From Celoporthe dispersa (taxonomy: Eukaryota; Ascomycota; Sordariomycetes; Diaporthales; Cryphonectriaceae): a DNA stretch of 64,000 nt. The DNA is taken from positions 806,001 through 870,000 of the forward strand of contig WAID01000011.1 of the NCBI GenBank assembly GCA_016584495.1, given 5' to 3'. The notes below the pieces were generated by a model. It was given only the letters and a program-made list of their open reading frames with translations, was not told where the DNA came from and ran no database searches. Below are positions 1 to 12,319 of the stretch, in pieces. The position numbers and the translations under genes are program-made. Position 1 is the stretch's first letter; every line of letters starts with the position of its first letter.

Positions 1-2407
1 ATTGACGGTTCAGCTGCAGATCAGTCACAAATCCAGCCTGGTGAGAAATGTATACTCTGCTAGAAACAAGAGCAGGGAGAAAAGCGAGGTACTATTGGTG
101 TCATGACATCTATTTTCTAAACTCAACGCGCCAGGGTTCCAGAAGCCTTAGCAAAGTCGACATGGCTGCATGGCCGTATGGCTTCTGTCGCTCGCAGGCT
201 CATCGTCTCTCCGGAGTCCCATCGGGAGAGGAAAGGAGAAGATAAAAGTCCCAAGAAGTCGTGATTGGCACTCAAGAGTCTCATCGCGTATCCGACGAAT
301 ACGAATTGCGCGTACTATGTGAATGGTAGATGGCAGTCCCGCCCAGCTGAGCGATCGGCGAGGCGCACTCAGCAGGACCTTCACGAATGAGATGTAAAGC
401 TGCTGGTTACGCAGACCTGGCACGAAATGATTAGGGGCCACACCATGGTTGCGTCTACACACCATCTCACCCTTGGACTCTGCATCAGATGACGAGTGCT
501 GGACAACACCCCCCCCCTCCCTTCTCCCAACGGTTACTGTAACCAGACAGTAAACTTCCGCGACACCTGCAGGGCATTGACTTGAAGCAGCAGCCTGAGA
601 CACAGCAGACAGCCGCATCTCAACGCTACATGTGCGGCCTGGAACCCTGGGGAATGACCGGTAGGACTGATCAGCCTTGGGTCAGGTGTTCCAGATGGAG
701 CGTTGACCCTCCGGAACAGATTCCATAATCTAGCTGATCCGCCCCATCACGGGACCTTGGTATCAGATGCCCAGGAGAGAAGAAGAAGAAGAGAGAGGAG
801 AGAGAGATTTGTGACCAGGCAGGATGCATGGCTAGCTTGCCTCTAGCCTCTCCAGAGTCCAGCGTGGTGTATCATATGTGTGTAGGGACCATGCGGCCAA
901 TCAAGGTGTCATCTCGGCTGCTGGCCTTGACCAGCCTGATCCAGGGTGGCAAGCCTTTATTTTTTATTTTTTATTTTTTTTATTAGTCTGTCACTCACAA
1001 TCACCTTGTTGGTTTCCCCCTCGTGTGATGAGATAGGCTGGGTTCAGTCCAGTCAGGTCAAGGTCCCAACTGCTGTGGGATGCGAGGTTGGAGGGTGTGT
1101 GAGTTGGAGGGGGTGAAGGGTTGGAGAGAGGGGGGTGTGGAACAGGATGGAATGGGGTGGAGGCCCCACCAAGCCCGCACTAAAATGAGTCCATTTGACT
1201 TGACATTTGCGCTGGGAGCGTTTGGTGCCTCCCCCCGCCCGCCATAGGCCCAGGATCAGGAGTGACCCCAACCCAGCGCGTCTTTTTGCGCAGCTACCCG
1301 CTGTGGCCCTCTCACCTGTCCAGGTATCACCTGTTAGTCACAGGCGCGACCAGGTCTGCTGCGCACCCTTGACCAGCACCGCCCAGGAGCTTTTCCTTGA
1401 AAAGGCCCTCCTCTCTGCTTTCCTCGAGGACTCACGTGCACTCGGCAACCAATATCAAAGAGAAGCCAGAGCAACAGCCTCGAGTCTGCTGCAGACCAGG
1501 TATGCATCCATTCAGCCTTACCCTTTCGACCTCGGACATGATGGAAACTGACTTTGCAGTCGACAAAAGACCCGTCAGACTCATCAGAAATCACCCAAAG
1601 GCTCCAGATCCTTAATCCGAGGCAAATTTTACTGCTGCCGACGTCCTCCTCTGGCCAAGAACACCTGACTGGTCATGTGCAAGAGCTCCTCTTCACCATG
1701 TGAGTCGCCGCCATCTCCCATCTCCCGACCGCCCTCCTCCCCTCTCTCTCATTCCCCCATCTCGCCAGTCCACCTGCACTCTCAACCAAAGATGCACCTC
1801 AGCACCTTCATCGAAAGGGCTCATCATGGTCATCTTTAGTCTTCATTTCACAACCTAATAGACTACCCTCTTGTTGCCTGGTGCAGCCAAAGAGGGGACA
1901 CATTGAAAGAAAAGAAAAAAAAAACACGCATCATCTTCACACAAAACACGTAACACCCTCAATCGCTCCAATGAGCCAACATCAACATTGGCCCAGTCTA
2001 AGCCAGCTTGACTATGCTTGTCATGATTCATTTGCCTGTCTTGATCACATAGACTCGTTTTTCTCCTTTCTGTCGATGCAGCTGGATGCAGCTGGGCTCA
2101 AAAGGACCTCCTTTCACAGCTTCAAGTGAAGCTGCCGACACCGAAAATTTTCCACCGCGCCATCAGCCTCTCTGCTTGCCATGATGGCCTCGATCAGCCA
2201 AGCTCATGATCATGCATTGCTCCTCCCAGTCTCTGTCTCCATCATTTTTCTCTTCTGAAAGCATGCTTCTCTTTCTTTTTTTTTTTTATTAAAATAAAGT
2301 CCCGTACTCCTAAACACCTACTAAACATCATATCCACATCAAATCTATTGAGCGCCCAAACTGAACAATCATGCAGACAGCTGTTGACCAGTTCAGCTTG
2401 AGGACAT
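1..2407. other. Upstream region of cbf1, no gene recognised
   Basis: I see no protein with recognisable family motifs on either strand. Open frames here are short and start or stop without splice support. The last 500 bases before the cbf1 start are AT-richer, with a T run and AAAATAAAG at about 2280-2300, and probably belong to the cbf1 promoter and 5' leader. A CACGTG palindrome lies at 1433-1438. Simple runs of T/TTTTA occur at 958-981. Confidence 0.5.
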
Positions 2408-3455
2408 ATGTCGTCTGCCGATCTAGCTGCACTTGTTATGGCACAAGTGGCGGCGAACTCTGAGCCAAACCTAGTAGCCCTCACAGATTCGCCGCCTCAG
2501 AAGAGAAAACGACTTGGAGAGACCTCACCCTCAGATCTGCGCCATCCCAAGCGGAACACCATGGGAAGCCCAGACCCCACAGATGGATATGGCAGTGCCA
2601 TCGACACGGCGCAGGCCGCTGCGGCTGGCGTGAACGTGTCCGACTTCAACGCCCTCCAGCAGGCCGCGGCTGGCACCGACCACGCCGATGCTGCTGATCC
2701 AGCAAATGCATCAAGTACTGCTGCCGCTGCCCTGGTCTACCCTACCATCCACGCACCTCAACCCTCAGAGGAGAACTTTGCCGCTCAGCTGGCAGTGGAG
2801 GAACGACACCACGAGGTGCCGCACTACGGTCACGATCAAGACACCCTGCACTTGGACCATCCGGTCTTAGCAGCAGCTGTGGCTGGTCAGCCTAATGGCG
2901 TGATGCGGCAAGACATTCCCGGAGTCCACCGGTACTCTACCCCCAAGCCGGCTGTTGGCTCTGAGGAGTGGCACAAAATGAGGAAGGACAACCACAAGGA
3001 AGGTAGGTTATCTACAAGCAAGGCATCCTCTCAGGACCTAGACGGGCCGGACATCCCGAGCCGCCGGCTTCAAGCTTAGCCTGCCAAAGATCTCCCGCTG
3101 ATCATACATAGTCGAACGCCGCCGTCGTGAGACCATCAACGAGGGCATCAACGAGCTGGCCAAGATTGTGCCTGGATGCGAGAAGAACAAGGGCTCCATC
3201 CTGCAGAATGCGGTTCGTTACATCACCAAGCTAAAGGAGGACGAACAGCAAGCCATCGAGAAGTGGACGCTGGAGAAGCTCCTCACCGAGCAGGCCATCT
3301 CCGAGCTCAGCACTTCCAACGACAAGCTCAAGGCTGAGTGTGACCGGGCCTACCGCGAGCTCGAGGCATGGAAGCGAGTGGCTGAGGCGCACGGCCTCTC
3401 CATCGACGAGGGACACCACATGAATGGCGGCCCCGACATGGGCGACGCCAAGTGA
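2408..3455 (+). CDS. cbf1: Cbf1-type bHLH-leucine zipper transcription factor
   Basis: Exons 2408-3002 and 3112-3455 give 312 residues. The intron (3003-3111, GTAGGT...TAG) splits the codon of V199 in the basic region. The C-terminal third is a class B bHLH: HKEVERRRR supplies the His196-Glu200-Arg204 triad that reads CACGTG. A helix-loop-helix with the NELAKIVPGCEKNKGSIL segment follows, then a heptad coiled coil (about residues 228-275). The first 185 residues are low-complexity, rich in Ala, Pro and Asp, with a KKRKR-like basic patch near residue 30. In yeast, Cbf1 binds CDEI/E-box sites at centromeres and at sulfur-metabolism promoters. In filamentous fungi the homologue is a nuclear regulator of sulfur and growth genes, so that role is by family. 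The frame is intact. The start is the first ATG of the open frame, and the lone exon-2 frame cannot supply the basic region without the intron. Confidence 0.9.
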
Positions 3456-5470
3456 TGTCTTTTTCAGCTATTGAATTTATGGAGGACTACGACACGTCCT
3501 CCGGATATCGATTGTATGCGTTCGGCTCGGCTATACCCACCAGGAAGGCGACAAGCAAGCCTTCTACCGAGAACCTGTTTTCGTTGCCCAGGCGTTTATG
3601 ATTCGGTGTCGGGAGGTAACAACTGCTTGCGACTGGCGCCGCCTGGCGGAGGATTTGATCCATTCTTTTTTTTTCTTTCTCTTTTTCATTTCTTCTTTTG
3701 ATTTCGTTCGGGACGACCAAGGGAGGCAGTGATTTCTGGTGAAATCACCCTGTGGCATACTGCTAAGGCATAGGCGTTCCGGAGGTAAGTCTGGTCTGCC
3801 GATGGATTCTGGGAGGCTTTCTGAGGAGTTATACGGTTAATGGAATCATACATCGCCATTGCGATCATTTGATGTTCGGTGGTCCCCTGAAACCACACGC
3901 GGGACCCTTTCGGGGATGGAAGAGTCGCGTACTCGCTCAGGAGGGTCCAGCGTTCAGTAGGAGAAAACCTATGAACAAGGGCGTCAGGAGACCGCAATGG
4001 CAGCTGTTACATGTTCAAGGTTGTTGTTCAGCGCAGAGAGGGATTTCTAGAGAACACGAGACGTCCTGAGGGGGGGAGAGCGTCTTATAGAAGGCCTGGC
4101 TACCTGCCAGAGGGGGCAAGAGTGCCGTGCTGGTGGGAGGTCGCCAGCCGGGAGATAGTCTATCAGGCACACAAGTCTTGTGATCGTATCCCCAATACTG
4201 ATAATAGAAACACTTTACAGACCGTTCTGTGGGCGTGAACTTCTGATTGCGAGTATTGGCAGTAAGAGATCCGAGTGCCTGCATGATAAGACATGTCTGT
4301 GTATCTGACTCGGCATGATTCGTTGAAGAAGAGGTACCAGGACGGGTGCTCCTCTACAAGTACCTGAGACTTGGGGCTTGGATGTTCACCACCTCTACAT
4401 CTGGGACAAGTTACCAAATAAGGCATGTCCAAGAGGCTTTATTGGTATATGAATTATGTGTCGGTCATCCACTAATGTTTAGCAGTATCGTGCATGTAGT
4501 GGGCAGTTGAAAACACAAAATGCACTCGCATAGACATTCCTCTTTCGGACATATAAAACGCCTCCTAGGTTATCACACAGACCCGAAGTCGGTTCTTGTC
4601 ACGAAAGCGGATGAGAAGATGAGATTTGCTAACCGGGTACAGACGGCGGTGGCCAGAAGGCTTTTTTTTCTTTTTCCTTCTTCTTTTTTCTTTCTCTCGT
4701 GAAGGTCAAAGAAGCCGTGCCGCCGGGGCCGGACCGGGTACAAAGAGGGCGAGGGCGCTGGGAAGCCGGATCGCTGCACCGGCTGGACATGCCAAAGACA
4801 GTAAGGCTGACGTGGAAATTTCTCCACGCTGCCGGCTCTCTAGCTCCTAACCTGAGATATTGACCTGGGGTGGAAGGGCAGCGGGGGAGGGCAGTGTCTT
4901 GGTCTGATATGAAGGACCGCGAGTGATAATTAGGAGAGTTCGGAATGGATTCTTGGTGAGGATAGAGAGATGGTTTATTCGAAGGACGCTCACAAGCCTG
5001 ACCTGAGAAACTCACCCTTCCAAGGGCCTGGCGTGGAATACTATCCTGCAGGTTCCGGACAGCGAAATCTAGCAGCAGATCTGGAGGCAAACCCCCCTGT
5101 ACCCACGGGTCAGCATTGGCCTGTACCCCACCGTCGCGAGCCCCAATTGTGGTCGCTACCCCACCCTGATAAGCTCTCCCGCCTGGGCTCTGATAGTTCG
5201 CTACGAATGCGGGACGTCAGCCAGCAGTTTCCAAAACCACGTAAATACATCAACCACCCCTTCGTCTCTTGTACCCACGACTTGGACTACCGAACTACGG
5301 ATCCAATTGCTTAATTTTTACCTAGTTGTTGTGACACCAAGCTTTGTTGGTGGTTTTTTTCTCTCTCCCTCACCCCGGTGCCAAATCATACAAGCACTAT
5401 CCAGGCCGCCAGGCTCTGCCTATAAGAAGGGAAGGAAAGACTTGCTCTCCCCCCCTCTTCCTCCGTCACG
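3456..5470. other. Intergenic region between cbf1 and gatA
   Basis: No gene recognised. It would contain the cbf1 3' UTR and the gatA promoter. Open frames on both strands (up to about 150 codons on the minus strand at 4629-5090) show no family motif and run through poly-Lys or poly-Phe low complexity. Confidence 0.5.
5421..5426 (+). promoter_or_regulatory. Possible TATA element of gatA
   Basis: TATAAG lies 50 bases before the gatA start codon and is followed by a CT-rich stretch and the start context CACGATG. The spacing would give a very short leader, so this is a suggestion only. Confidence 0.35.
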
Positions 5471-7124
5471 ATGTCTGCCCTCCGTACCATCTCACGGCGC
5501 GTTGCTGCTACCAGCTCGACCAGACTCCTCGCCTCACGGCTTGTGCCCGCCTCCTCGCTCTCCAGCAGATCATTTTCAGTCTCTGCCAGCAACATGGGTC
5601 GCTTCGACGGCATCGAGCCCAGCGCTCCCTCCGTCAAGACGGAGATCCCTGGCCCCAAGGCCAAGGAGCAGACCGCTGACCTCGACAAGGTCTTTGACAC
5701 CAGGAGCTTGAACATGCTCACTGACTACAAGGCCTCGATTGGCAACTACATCGCGGATCCGGACGGAAACGTGCTATTGGATGTGTAAGTGCTTACGCCC
5801 CAAGCCGTCCTCCTGGCCCCTCCCCTCTCATGCAGCCCGCATGCCTAGTATTGTCACCTCGCATCGCCAAGACGTGGGAAGCTAATGCTGTGTTACTTTT
5901 GTGTGTCCTGATAGTTACGCCCAGATCGCGTCCATCCCTGTTGGCTACAACAACCCCCACCTGATTGAGGTCATGAAGAGCGATGCCGTCGTCAGCTCCC
6001 TGGTCAACCGCCCTGCCCTGGGCAACTTCCCGCCCACCGACTGGGCCGAGGTCCTGCGCTCCGGCATCCTCAAGGTCGCGCCCAAGGGCCTGGACCAGGT
6101 CTTCACGGCCATGGCCGGCTCCGACGCCAACGAGACCGCCTACAAGGCTGCCTTTATGTGGAAGCGCCAGCAGCAGCGCGGCGGTGCCCACGTCGATTTC
6201 ACCGAGGAGGAGCTGCACTCGTCCATGAACAACCAGACCCCCGGCGCCTCGGAGCTGTCCATCATGTCCTTCAAGACCGCCTTCCACGGCCGCCTGTTTG
6301 GTTCCCTGTCCACCACCCGCTCCAAGCCTATCCACAAGCTCGACATCCCCGCCTTCGACTGGCCCCAGGCCACCTTCCCCCTGCTCAAGTACCCGCTGGA
6401 GGAGCACGTCGAGGAGAACCGCAAGGCCGAGCAGGCCGCCCTCGCCGAGGTCGAGGACCTCATCCTCAACTACCGCGTGCCCCCCTGCGCGGTGATCGTC
6501 GAGCCCATCCAGTCTGAGGGTGGCGACAACCACGCCTCGCCCGAGTTCTTCCGCGGCCTGCGCGAGGTCACCAAGAAGCACGGCGTGCTGATGATCGTCG
6601 ACGAGGTCCAGACCGGCGTGGGCGCGACCGGCAAGTTCTGGGCGCACGACCACTGGGACCTCCCCTCGCCTCCCGACATGGTCACCTTCTCCAAGAAGGC
6701 CCAGACCGCCGGCTACTACTTTGGCAACCCCGAGCTGCGGCCCAACAAGCCCTACCGCCAGTTCAACACCTGGATGGGCGACCCGGCGCGCGCCATCCTG
6801 TTCAGGGCCATCATCGACGAGATTGAGAAGCACGACCTGATCGCGCAGACGGCCCGCGTGGGTGACTACCTGTACGGCAAGCTGGCGGGGCTGGCCAAGA
6901 AGTACCCCGGCCAGTTCGAGAACCTGCGCGGCAAGGGCCAGGGCACGTTCATCGCGTTCGACAACCCCCGCCGCGACGAGTTCCTCAAGAAGGCCAAGAG
7001 CCTCGGTATCAACATCGGAGGCTCGGGCGCCAGCGCGGTGCGCCTGAGGCCCATGCTGACCTTTGAGGAGAAGCACGCCGACATCCTGCTCGAGGCTCTG
7101 GAGAAGATCGTCACGTCATGGTAG
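5471..7124 (+). CDS. gatA: 4-aminobutyrate aminotransferase, mitochondrial
   Basis: Exons 5471-5784 and 5915-7124 give 507 residues. The 130-bp intron (GTAAGT...TAG) splits Val105, restoring the join LLDVYAQIASIPVGYNNP. The enzyme is a class III PLP-dependent transaminase that converts GABA and 2-oxoglutarate to succinic semialdehyde and glutamate in the GABA shunt, and it allows GABA to be used as a nitrogen source. The first 40 residues are rich in Arg, Ser and Ala with no acidic residues, as in a mitochondrial presequence. Visible landmarks are the aspartate of VDEVQTGVGATGKFWAHD, which contacts the PLP ring nitrogen in this family, and TFSKKAQTAGYY, whose second lysine (about Lys366) aligns with the PLP Schiff-base lysine. 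Length is typical of fungal UGA1/GatA. The reading frame is intact and codons are strongly C/G-ending. An antisense open frame of 427 codons over exon 2 is a composition shadow. Confidence 0.95.
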
Positions 7125-7837
7125 ACAAGCCAGTCCGCGTGTGATAACGGCTGTCGTGGTGGTGGCGTGACAATGTTCTGCTGTCGAATTCTCTCTCTTT
7201 TTTTTTCTTCTTTTTTTTTTTACACCCATTGTTCATTCCCTCCGCGGGTGATGCGGGAGCGTCGGGCAAGAAAGCAGTTGTGGATCGGATCCAAGGTTTT
7301 ATGAGCTGGTTGTGTGCAAGCATCCGGGGCGGCATCTGGAGTTCAGGGAGTGCACTGCGGTGAGAATTCTCAATCACTTTTGTGGCTCGTATTAGCATCC
7401 GCCAATTTTCTTTTGGTCTTTCTTTTTTCTTCCCCTACCTTTTAGCCTAGGGGTCTCTCGACAGATGATCAAGAATTACTCCTCCAAATCTTTTGCCCTC
7501 TTTTGCATTGTGATGCACGTTGCTTGAGATGTATCGTCCAAGTATGCCGAGGCCTGTACCCGACTGGTAGGTTGGCCAAGCCTGTCTGTCTGTCTGGCTG
7601 CGTGCCTTGGGCATCTACTGTACAAATACCGATCTGCACGTGGTCCAGTAGTAATCCTAAAACCTGGACGCAGTCGGGCCAGTGGAGCCTGGTTATGGAC
7701 AAGCTACTGGCGACCTGTTGACCATGCATCTTGACGTAGGACATATGGGCATCGCATAAGCCAAGCAATATAATATCCTATTGGTGCCATTTCCGAAACC
7801 AGGATTTGTTGACGTTATCAAATCAATTGTAGTTTGA

Positions 7838-7838
<1 letters not shown>

Positions 7839-7884
<46 letters not shown>

Positions 7885-7899
7885 CCTCTCTCTCTTTCT
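7839..7899. repeat. CT microsatellite
   Basis: A nearly pure CT run of about 60 bases with a few TTTC and CCC interruptions, about 700 bases after the gatA stop. Confidence 0.9.
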
Positions 7900-10261
7900 G
7901 ACAGCCTACGCCAGGCAATCTCTACATTGGGAATCAGGCTGCTTGCTGCGTGATGGGTTATTTTCCAACAGCCTGGCTGTACTATGTGGTACATAGGTAG
8001 CATCGGGACCTGCTCTCAAGGTGTCTGGTGTGGAGCAGAGCCCCCCGTCTCGGCTACCACGAGAGCTTCAAGACTGGCTTGGCCAGCGTCCATGCACCTG
8101 GCACGGACTCTCGGGGGAAAAGAGAAAGGGCAAGGGCGAGGAAGAAACTGTGGGAGCACGGTACAGGTGGAGGTTGCGGCCTCGCCTGGAGTACTTGTAT
8201 CTTGGCTGGACCGGGCTGAAGGAGTGTGATGATTGGGCTCAACCAAGTCAATCGCAGGCGTCTTCAAGCGACGGGGTTTTTTTTCTTCTCTGCCATAGCA
8301 GATGATTGCATGCATAGTGAGTATATATACCAAGCCTTCACAGGGTCTTGGGTCTAATGCGTGGATAGCTACGGCAAGAGAAAAGGTCGGGTGGCCTTGT
8401 ACAGGAGCTTGGATGAGGCTGGTGAGCCGCGGCCCTGGACGCAGCCACGTTGGGCACCCAGGGAGGATATCTCATGGCGGGGGGGGGGTTAGATGGGGCG
8501 TGGCTGTCGGGTGAGTGCCATCGTCAATCTGCCTCACGGATCACTCTCCGCATCTACAAGCACCGGTTGCATGCGTGGCGTTTTACAGTCAGTGCACCGC
8601 TTCGCAGACGAGATGGGAAGTGTCAGCAAAAAGTCAGCCGAGCTCTTGTCTCTCTCTCTCATGTGCTGGCATCGTCATAGCCAATGTTAGAAAGCAGGAC
8701 TACGGATGAGCCGGATCTCTCTTGGGCTGTTCTGATGCTTAGCGCCAGGGGGAGGAAGGGGGGTTTTTTTTTGGTATGAATTTTCTTCTTCCTTTTCTTC
8801 TGATTTAATAAACCCACGCTGGTCTAGCCCAGCCCTGCCCAGCCCAAGCCCAGAGCCCTGCTGCTCTGGCCCCGGGAGCGGTTCGTCTTGTCAGCCCTGG
8901 TACCCATCGAGCTCTGGAGCCGTCGTGCCATCGGCTCGTCCTCGCGTGGCCGTGCAAAGGCCGATCCGTCCAAGCATTATCACCGCTTGGAAGCCTCCAA
9001 AAAATTTCCACCTTTTCTCTCTTCCTTTCCCCCAGCCCAGCTAGTCAATCTCTCCTCGAGGAGGTTGAGCTGTCACCTCCTTACTCTATCCCAGGCCTCC
9101 CCTAATAATACTTTCCGCCACGCGCCAAGTTTCTTCTTTCCTTCATTCTTTTTCTCTCTGCCTGTTCATCTTACCTCAATAGGACCCACAGCAGGCGAAG
9201 CAAGCAGCAGATCCAATAGGGGGGGAGGGGAGGAAGATCGTCGACCAGGCCGCCGTCTTCGCCTTGGCTTCCATCCTGCGCCTTATCCGCTGCCGGGGGG
9301 AAGGGTCCCACTGCCTGAGAACGGACGATAGCTGCCCCTTGCAGAAGTTGTCCGAGGGCGCGACTCTTATTTGCCACAGAGCGTGTCGAGCCTTGCCGCA
9401 CGATCATTTTCGTCCTATCACCTGGGTGGTTGACAAGAGGCCTCTTGAAAGTAAAAACATAAAGTGTAAGTTAAAGTTTTTTTTTTAATAAAAAAGGATC
9501 AAATCGCAAGCTTGTGTGCACGTTCGAGAGAAGCCTCTCTGCGCACTGCATGCATGGTCCTTATTCCACCCACTGTAAATGATTTCTTCACTGGTTGGGG
9601 GGGGCCTAAGACAGGCCCCTGCACGGCTCCTTCCGGGCGCTGGCTAGTCAGTTGTCGCGCCTGAATGCGTGCTGCCAGGTGCTATCTACTGGGCACGTCC
9701 GTGTGCGGTCTAGGTGCTACAGGTGCCCAAGTGCCTGGATTCCTGGGTGCCTGGCGGGGGGCTTGGGAGGGGTGGGGCGGTTTGGTTGGTAAGAAGGGTG
9801 TGCCAGAGGAAGCACGGTCTGCGACGGCCTATTTCCGGAGCTCCCGGTCGACCGCTCTTACCACACAGTACCACAGTAGTACTAGGTACTCTGGTACCTG
9901 TCCTATCCTTACCAATCGTCCAATTTTTCCCGTACCAATCACCCGCCCAGAACATCTCGTGCGAGCTCGCATGCACCCTTCCTTCCACCCTTCCTGTAAT
10001 CTGACTGTCACTTCTTCTTCTTCTTCTCTTCCTCACCTCACCTCTCCTTACCCTTCCTCCAGCGTCGTGGTCTCGTCCTTCCCCCGCCCCGTCCCTTTCT
10101 GACCACCGACCTGATCTCATGCACCCCCCCACGGCGCCAATTGACTCGAGGATCACTCATTGACGACGTCCCTCCACCACAGCCCCCCTCCCTCGACCTC
10201 GACAAGCCTCGCACCATCGCCTTATCTCTATAGTCTCCCCTCGACGGCCCAGATCGAGCCA

Positions 10262-10266
10262 TATAA
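10262..10266 (+). promoter_or_regulatory. Possible TATA element of lcb2
   Basis: TATAA occurs 47 bases before the lcb2 start, downstream of a 200-base pyrimidine-rich region typical of fungal housekeeping promoters. A transcript start so close to the ATG would be unusual, so confidence is low. Confidence 0.3.
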
Positions 10267-10308
10267 CCCTACCTACACCAAACACTGCTGCCTGTCCGGC
10301 GAGGAGAG

Positions 10309-12319
10309 ATGCCACGCAGACTGACGAACCCTTTTTCGAGTTCATCCAGCATGACGCCCGCCGAGAAGATGGGGGATCGTAGGCCGTCCACCTCCCGGAC
10401 GAACCGTCTCACCCAGCTCTTCTCCTCGTCCCCCAAGAACAAGGACAACCTCTCTGCGCAGCAGTCCCTGCTGGCCGTCCAGCAGACCACCTCATCGCAG
10501 CAGATCACGGCCCCCTCCTTATCGCTACCGACCATCTCTCTGTCCACCGCCACCGCCGGCGAGGTCAACGACGAGGAGGCCTCGACCACGCTCTTCCAGC
10601 CGCCCTCCGCCGTCGAGAGCACCCGGCAGAAGCGCTCGGAGACCCAGTTCGGGCCTCTTCTGCACCCGACCCATAGATATATCAGCAAACACCGCGGAGG
10701 CTCTCTCGAGACCCCCATCGAGGACGAGCCGCCCTACTACTACGTCCTCACCACCTACATCAGCTACCTGTTCCTCATCATCTTCGGCCACGCCCGCGAC
10801 TTCTTTGGCAAATACTTTGGCGACAAGAAGCGCTACAGCATCATCCGCGGCGCGAGCGGCTATGCCCCGCTGACCGACGACTTTGACAGCTTCTATACCC
10901 GCCGCCTGAAGAGGGAGGATCGACGACGCCTTCGCCCGCCCCACCACTGGCGTTCCGGGCCGCTACATCACCTTGCTGGACCGCACGTCCAACGACTTTA
11001 ACTACACATACAAGTACACCGGCACCACCACGGAGACGCTCAACGTCAGCTCCTATAACTACCTCGGCTTCGCCCAGGCCGAAGGCGCATGCGCGGATGC
11101 CGTCGAGGACGCCGTTCGCAGGTGGGGCCTGGCCGCCTGCAGTGCGAGGGCCGACTGTGGAACATCCGACTTGACCCAGGAAGTCGAGCGCGAGATCGCC
11201 CGGTTCCTCGGCAAGCCCGACGCCATGGTCTTCTCTATGGGATACGTCACCAATGCTGGCGCCTTCCCCGCGCTCGTGGGCAAGGGCTGCCTGATCGTCT
11301 CCGACGAGCTGAACCACGCCTCCATCCGCGTCGGCGCCCGCCTGACCGGTGCCATGATCAGGTCTTTCAGGCACAACGACATGGCCGACCTGGAGAAGAA
11401 GCTGAGGGAGGCGATCGCCCAGGGACAGCCCCGCACCCACCGCCCCTGGAAGAAGATCCTGGTTGCTGTCGAGGGTCTCTACTCGATGGAGGGCACCATG
11501 GTCGACCTGCCGGGCGTCCTGGCCCTCAAGCAGAAGTACAAGTTCTTCCTGTACGTCGACGAGGCCCACAGCATCGGCGCCCTCGGCCCCAACGGACGGG
11601 GCGTCTGCGACTACTTCAAGGTGGACCCCAACGAGGTGGACATCCTGATGGGTACCTTCACCAAGTCCTTCGGTGCGAACGGAGGCTACATCGCCGCGGA
11701 GAAGCACATCATCACCAAGCTTAGGAGCATCAACGCGGCATCCCAGTACGGCGAGTGCGCCACGCCGGCCGTCCTGATGCAGATCCTCTCGTCCCTGAAG
11801 ATCATCGAGGGCGAGCTGGTGCCCGGGCAGGGCGAGGAGAGGCTGCAGCGCATCACGTTTAACTCGAGGTACCTCAGGCTGGGCCTCAAGCGGCTCGGGT
11901 TCATCGTTGCGGGCCACGATGACTCTCCCATCATCCCGATCATGCTCTACAACCCCGGAAAGATGCTGGCGTTCAGCCACGAGATGCTCAAGCGCAAGAT
12001 CTCGGTGGTGGTGGTGGGCTATCCCGCCACGCCCCTCATCAGCTCCCGGGCGCGGTTCTGCATATCGGCCGCGCACAACAAGGACGACATGGACCGCCTG
12101 CTGCAGGCGTGCGACGAGGTCGGCGACATCCTCCAGATCAAGTTCTCGTCGGGCATCGCGGGCGGTCTCGAGCCCCTGCCGGCGGGCGTGACGCCCGAGA
12201 TGGAGAGGGAGTGGCGCAAGAACGGCGGCCACGACGGCTCTATCATCAAGCCGCCGAGGTGGTCGCTGGAGGACGTGTTTGCCTGCGGTGTGCGTGATAC
12301 CCAGCTGCCTCTGCGATAG
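10309..12319 (+). CDS. lcb2: Serine palmitoyltransferase subunit 2
   Basis: A single exon, 669 residues after allowing for one extra base. It is the catalytic subunit of the ER enzyme that condenses serine and palmitoyl-CoA to 3-ketodihydrosphingosine, the first step of sphingolipid synthesis, with Lcb1 as partner. The first 110 residues are Ser/Thr-rich and variable. A membrane segment follows at about 146-162 (YVLTTYISYLFLIIFGHA), then the alpha-oxoamine synthase fold. Signature pieces are SSYNYLGFA, VDEAHSIGALGPNGRG and GTFTKSFGANGGY, in which Lys452 is the PLP lysine. The frame breaks at 10917-10921: after FYTRRLKRE the upstream frame turns to nonsense, while the next frame reads DDAFARPTTGVPGRY and continues to the stop. 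One inserted base in GAGGATCGACGAC explains it, and no GT-AG pair fits. Because Lcb2 is essential in fungi, I infer a sequence error. The 463-codon antisense frame is a shadow. Confidence 0.95.

Larger units (their letters stand above)
7125..10308. other. Intergenic region between gatA and lcb2
   Basis: No gene recognised. It holds a CT microsatellite (7839-7899), T-rich runs after gatA and, from about 9000 on, long pyrimidine tracts that look like the promoter and leader of lcb2. At 9871-9894 the octamers CCACAGTA (reverse complement TACTGTGG) and TACTCTGG appear; see the repeat at 32091. Confidence 0.5.

Noticed and set aside
4629..5090. 153-codon minus-strand ORF before gatA
   Set aside because: No recognisable domain, ends in a poly-Lys/Glu artefact of a T/C run, and codon use is unlike the real genes.
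5793..7076. 427-codon minus-strand ORF opposite gatA
   Set aside because: A shadow of GC-ending codons. The Leu/Gly/Val/Asp-rich translation has no motif, while the plus strand is an unmistakable transaminase.
8888..9331. 147-codon ORF upstream of lcb2
   Set aside because: Low-complexity Ser/Phe/Pro translation of pyrimidine leader sequence, with no motif.
10841..12232. 463-codon minus-strand ORF opposite lcb2
   Set aside because: Same codon-bias shadow, with no family motif.
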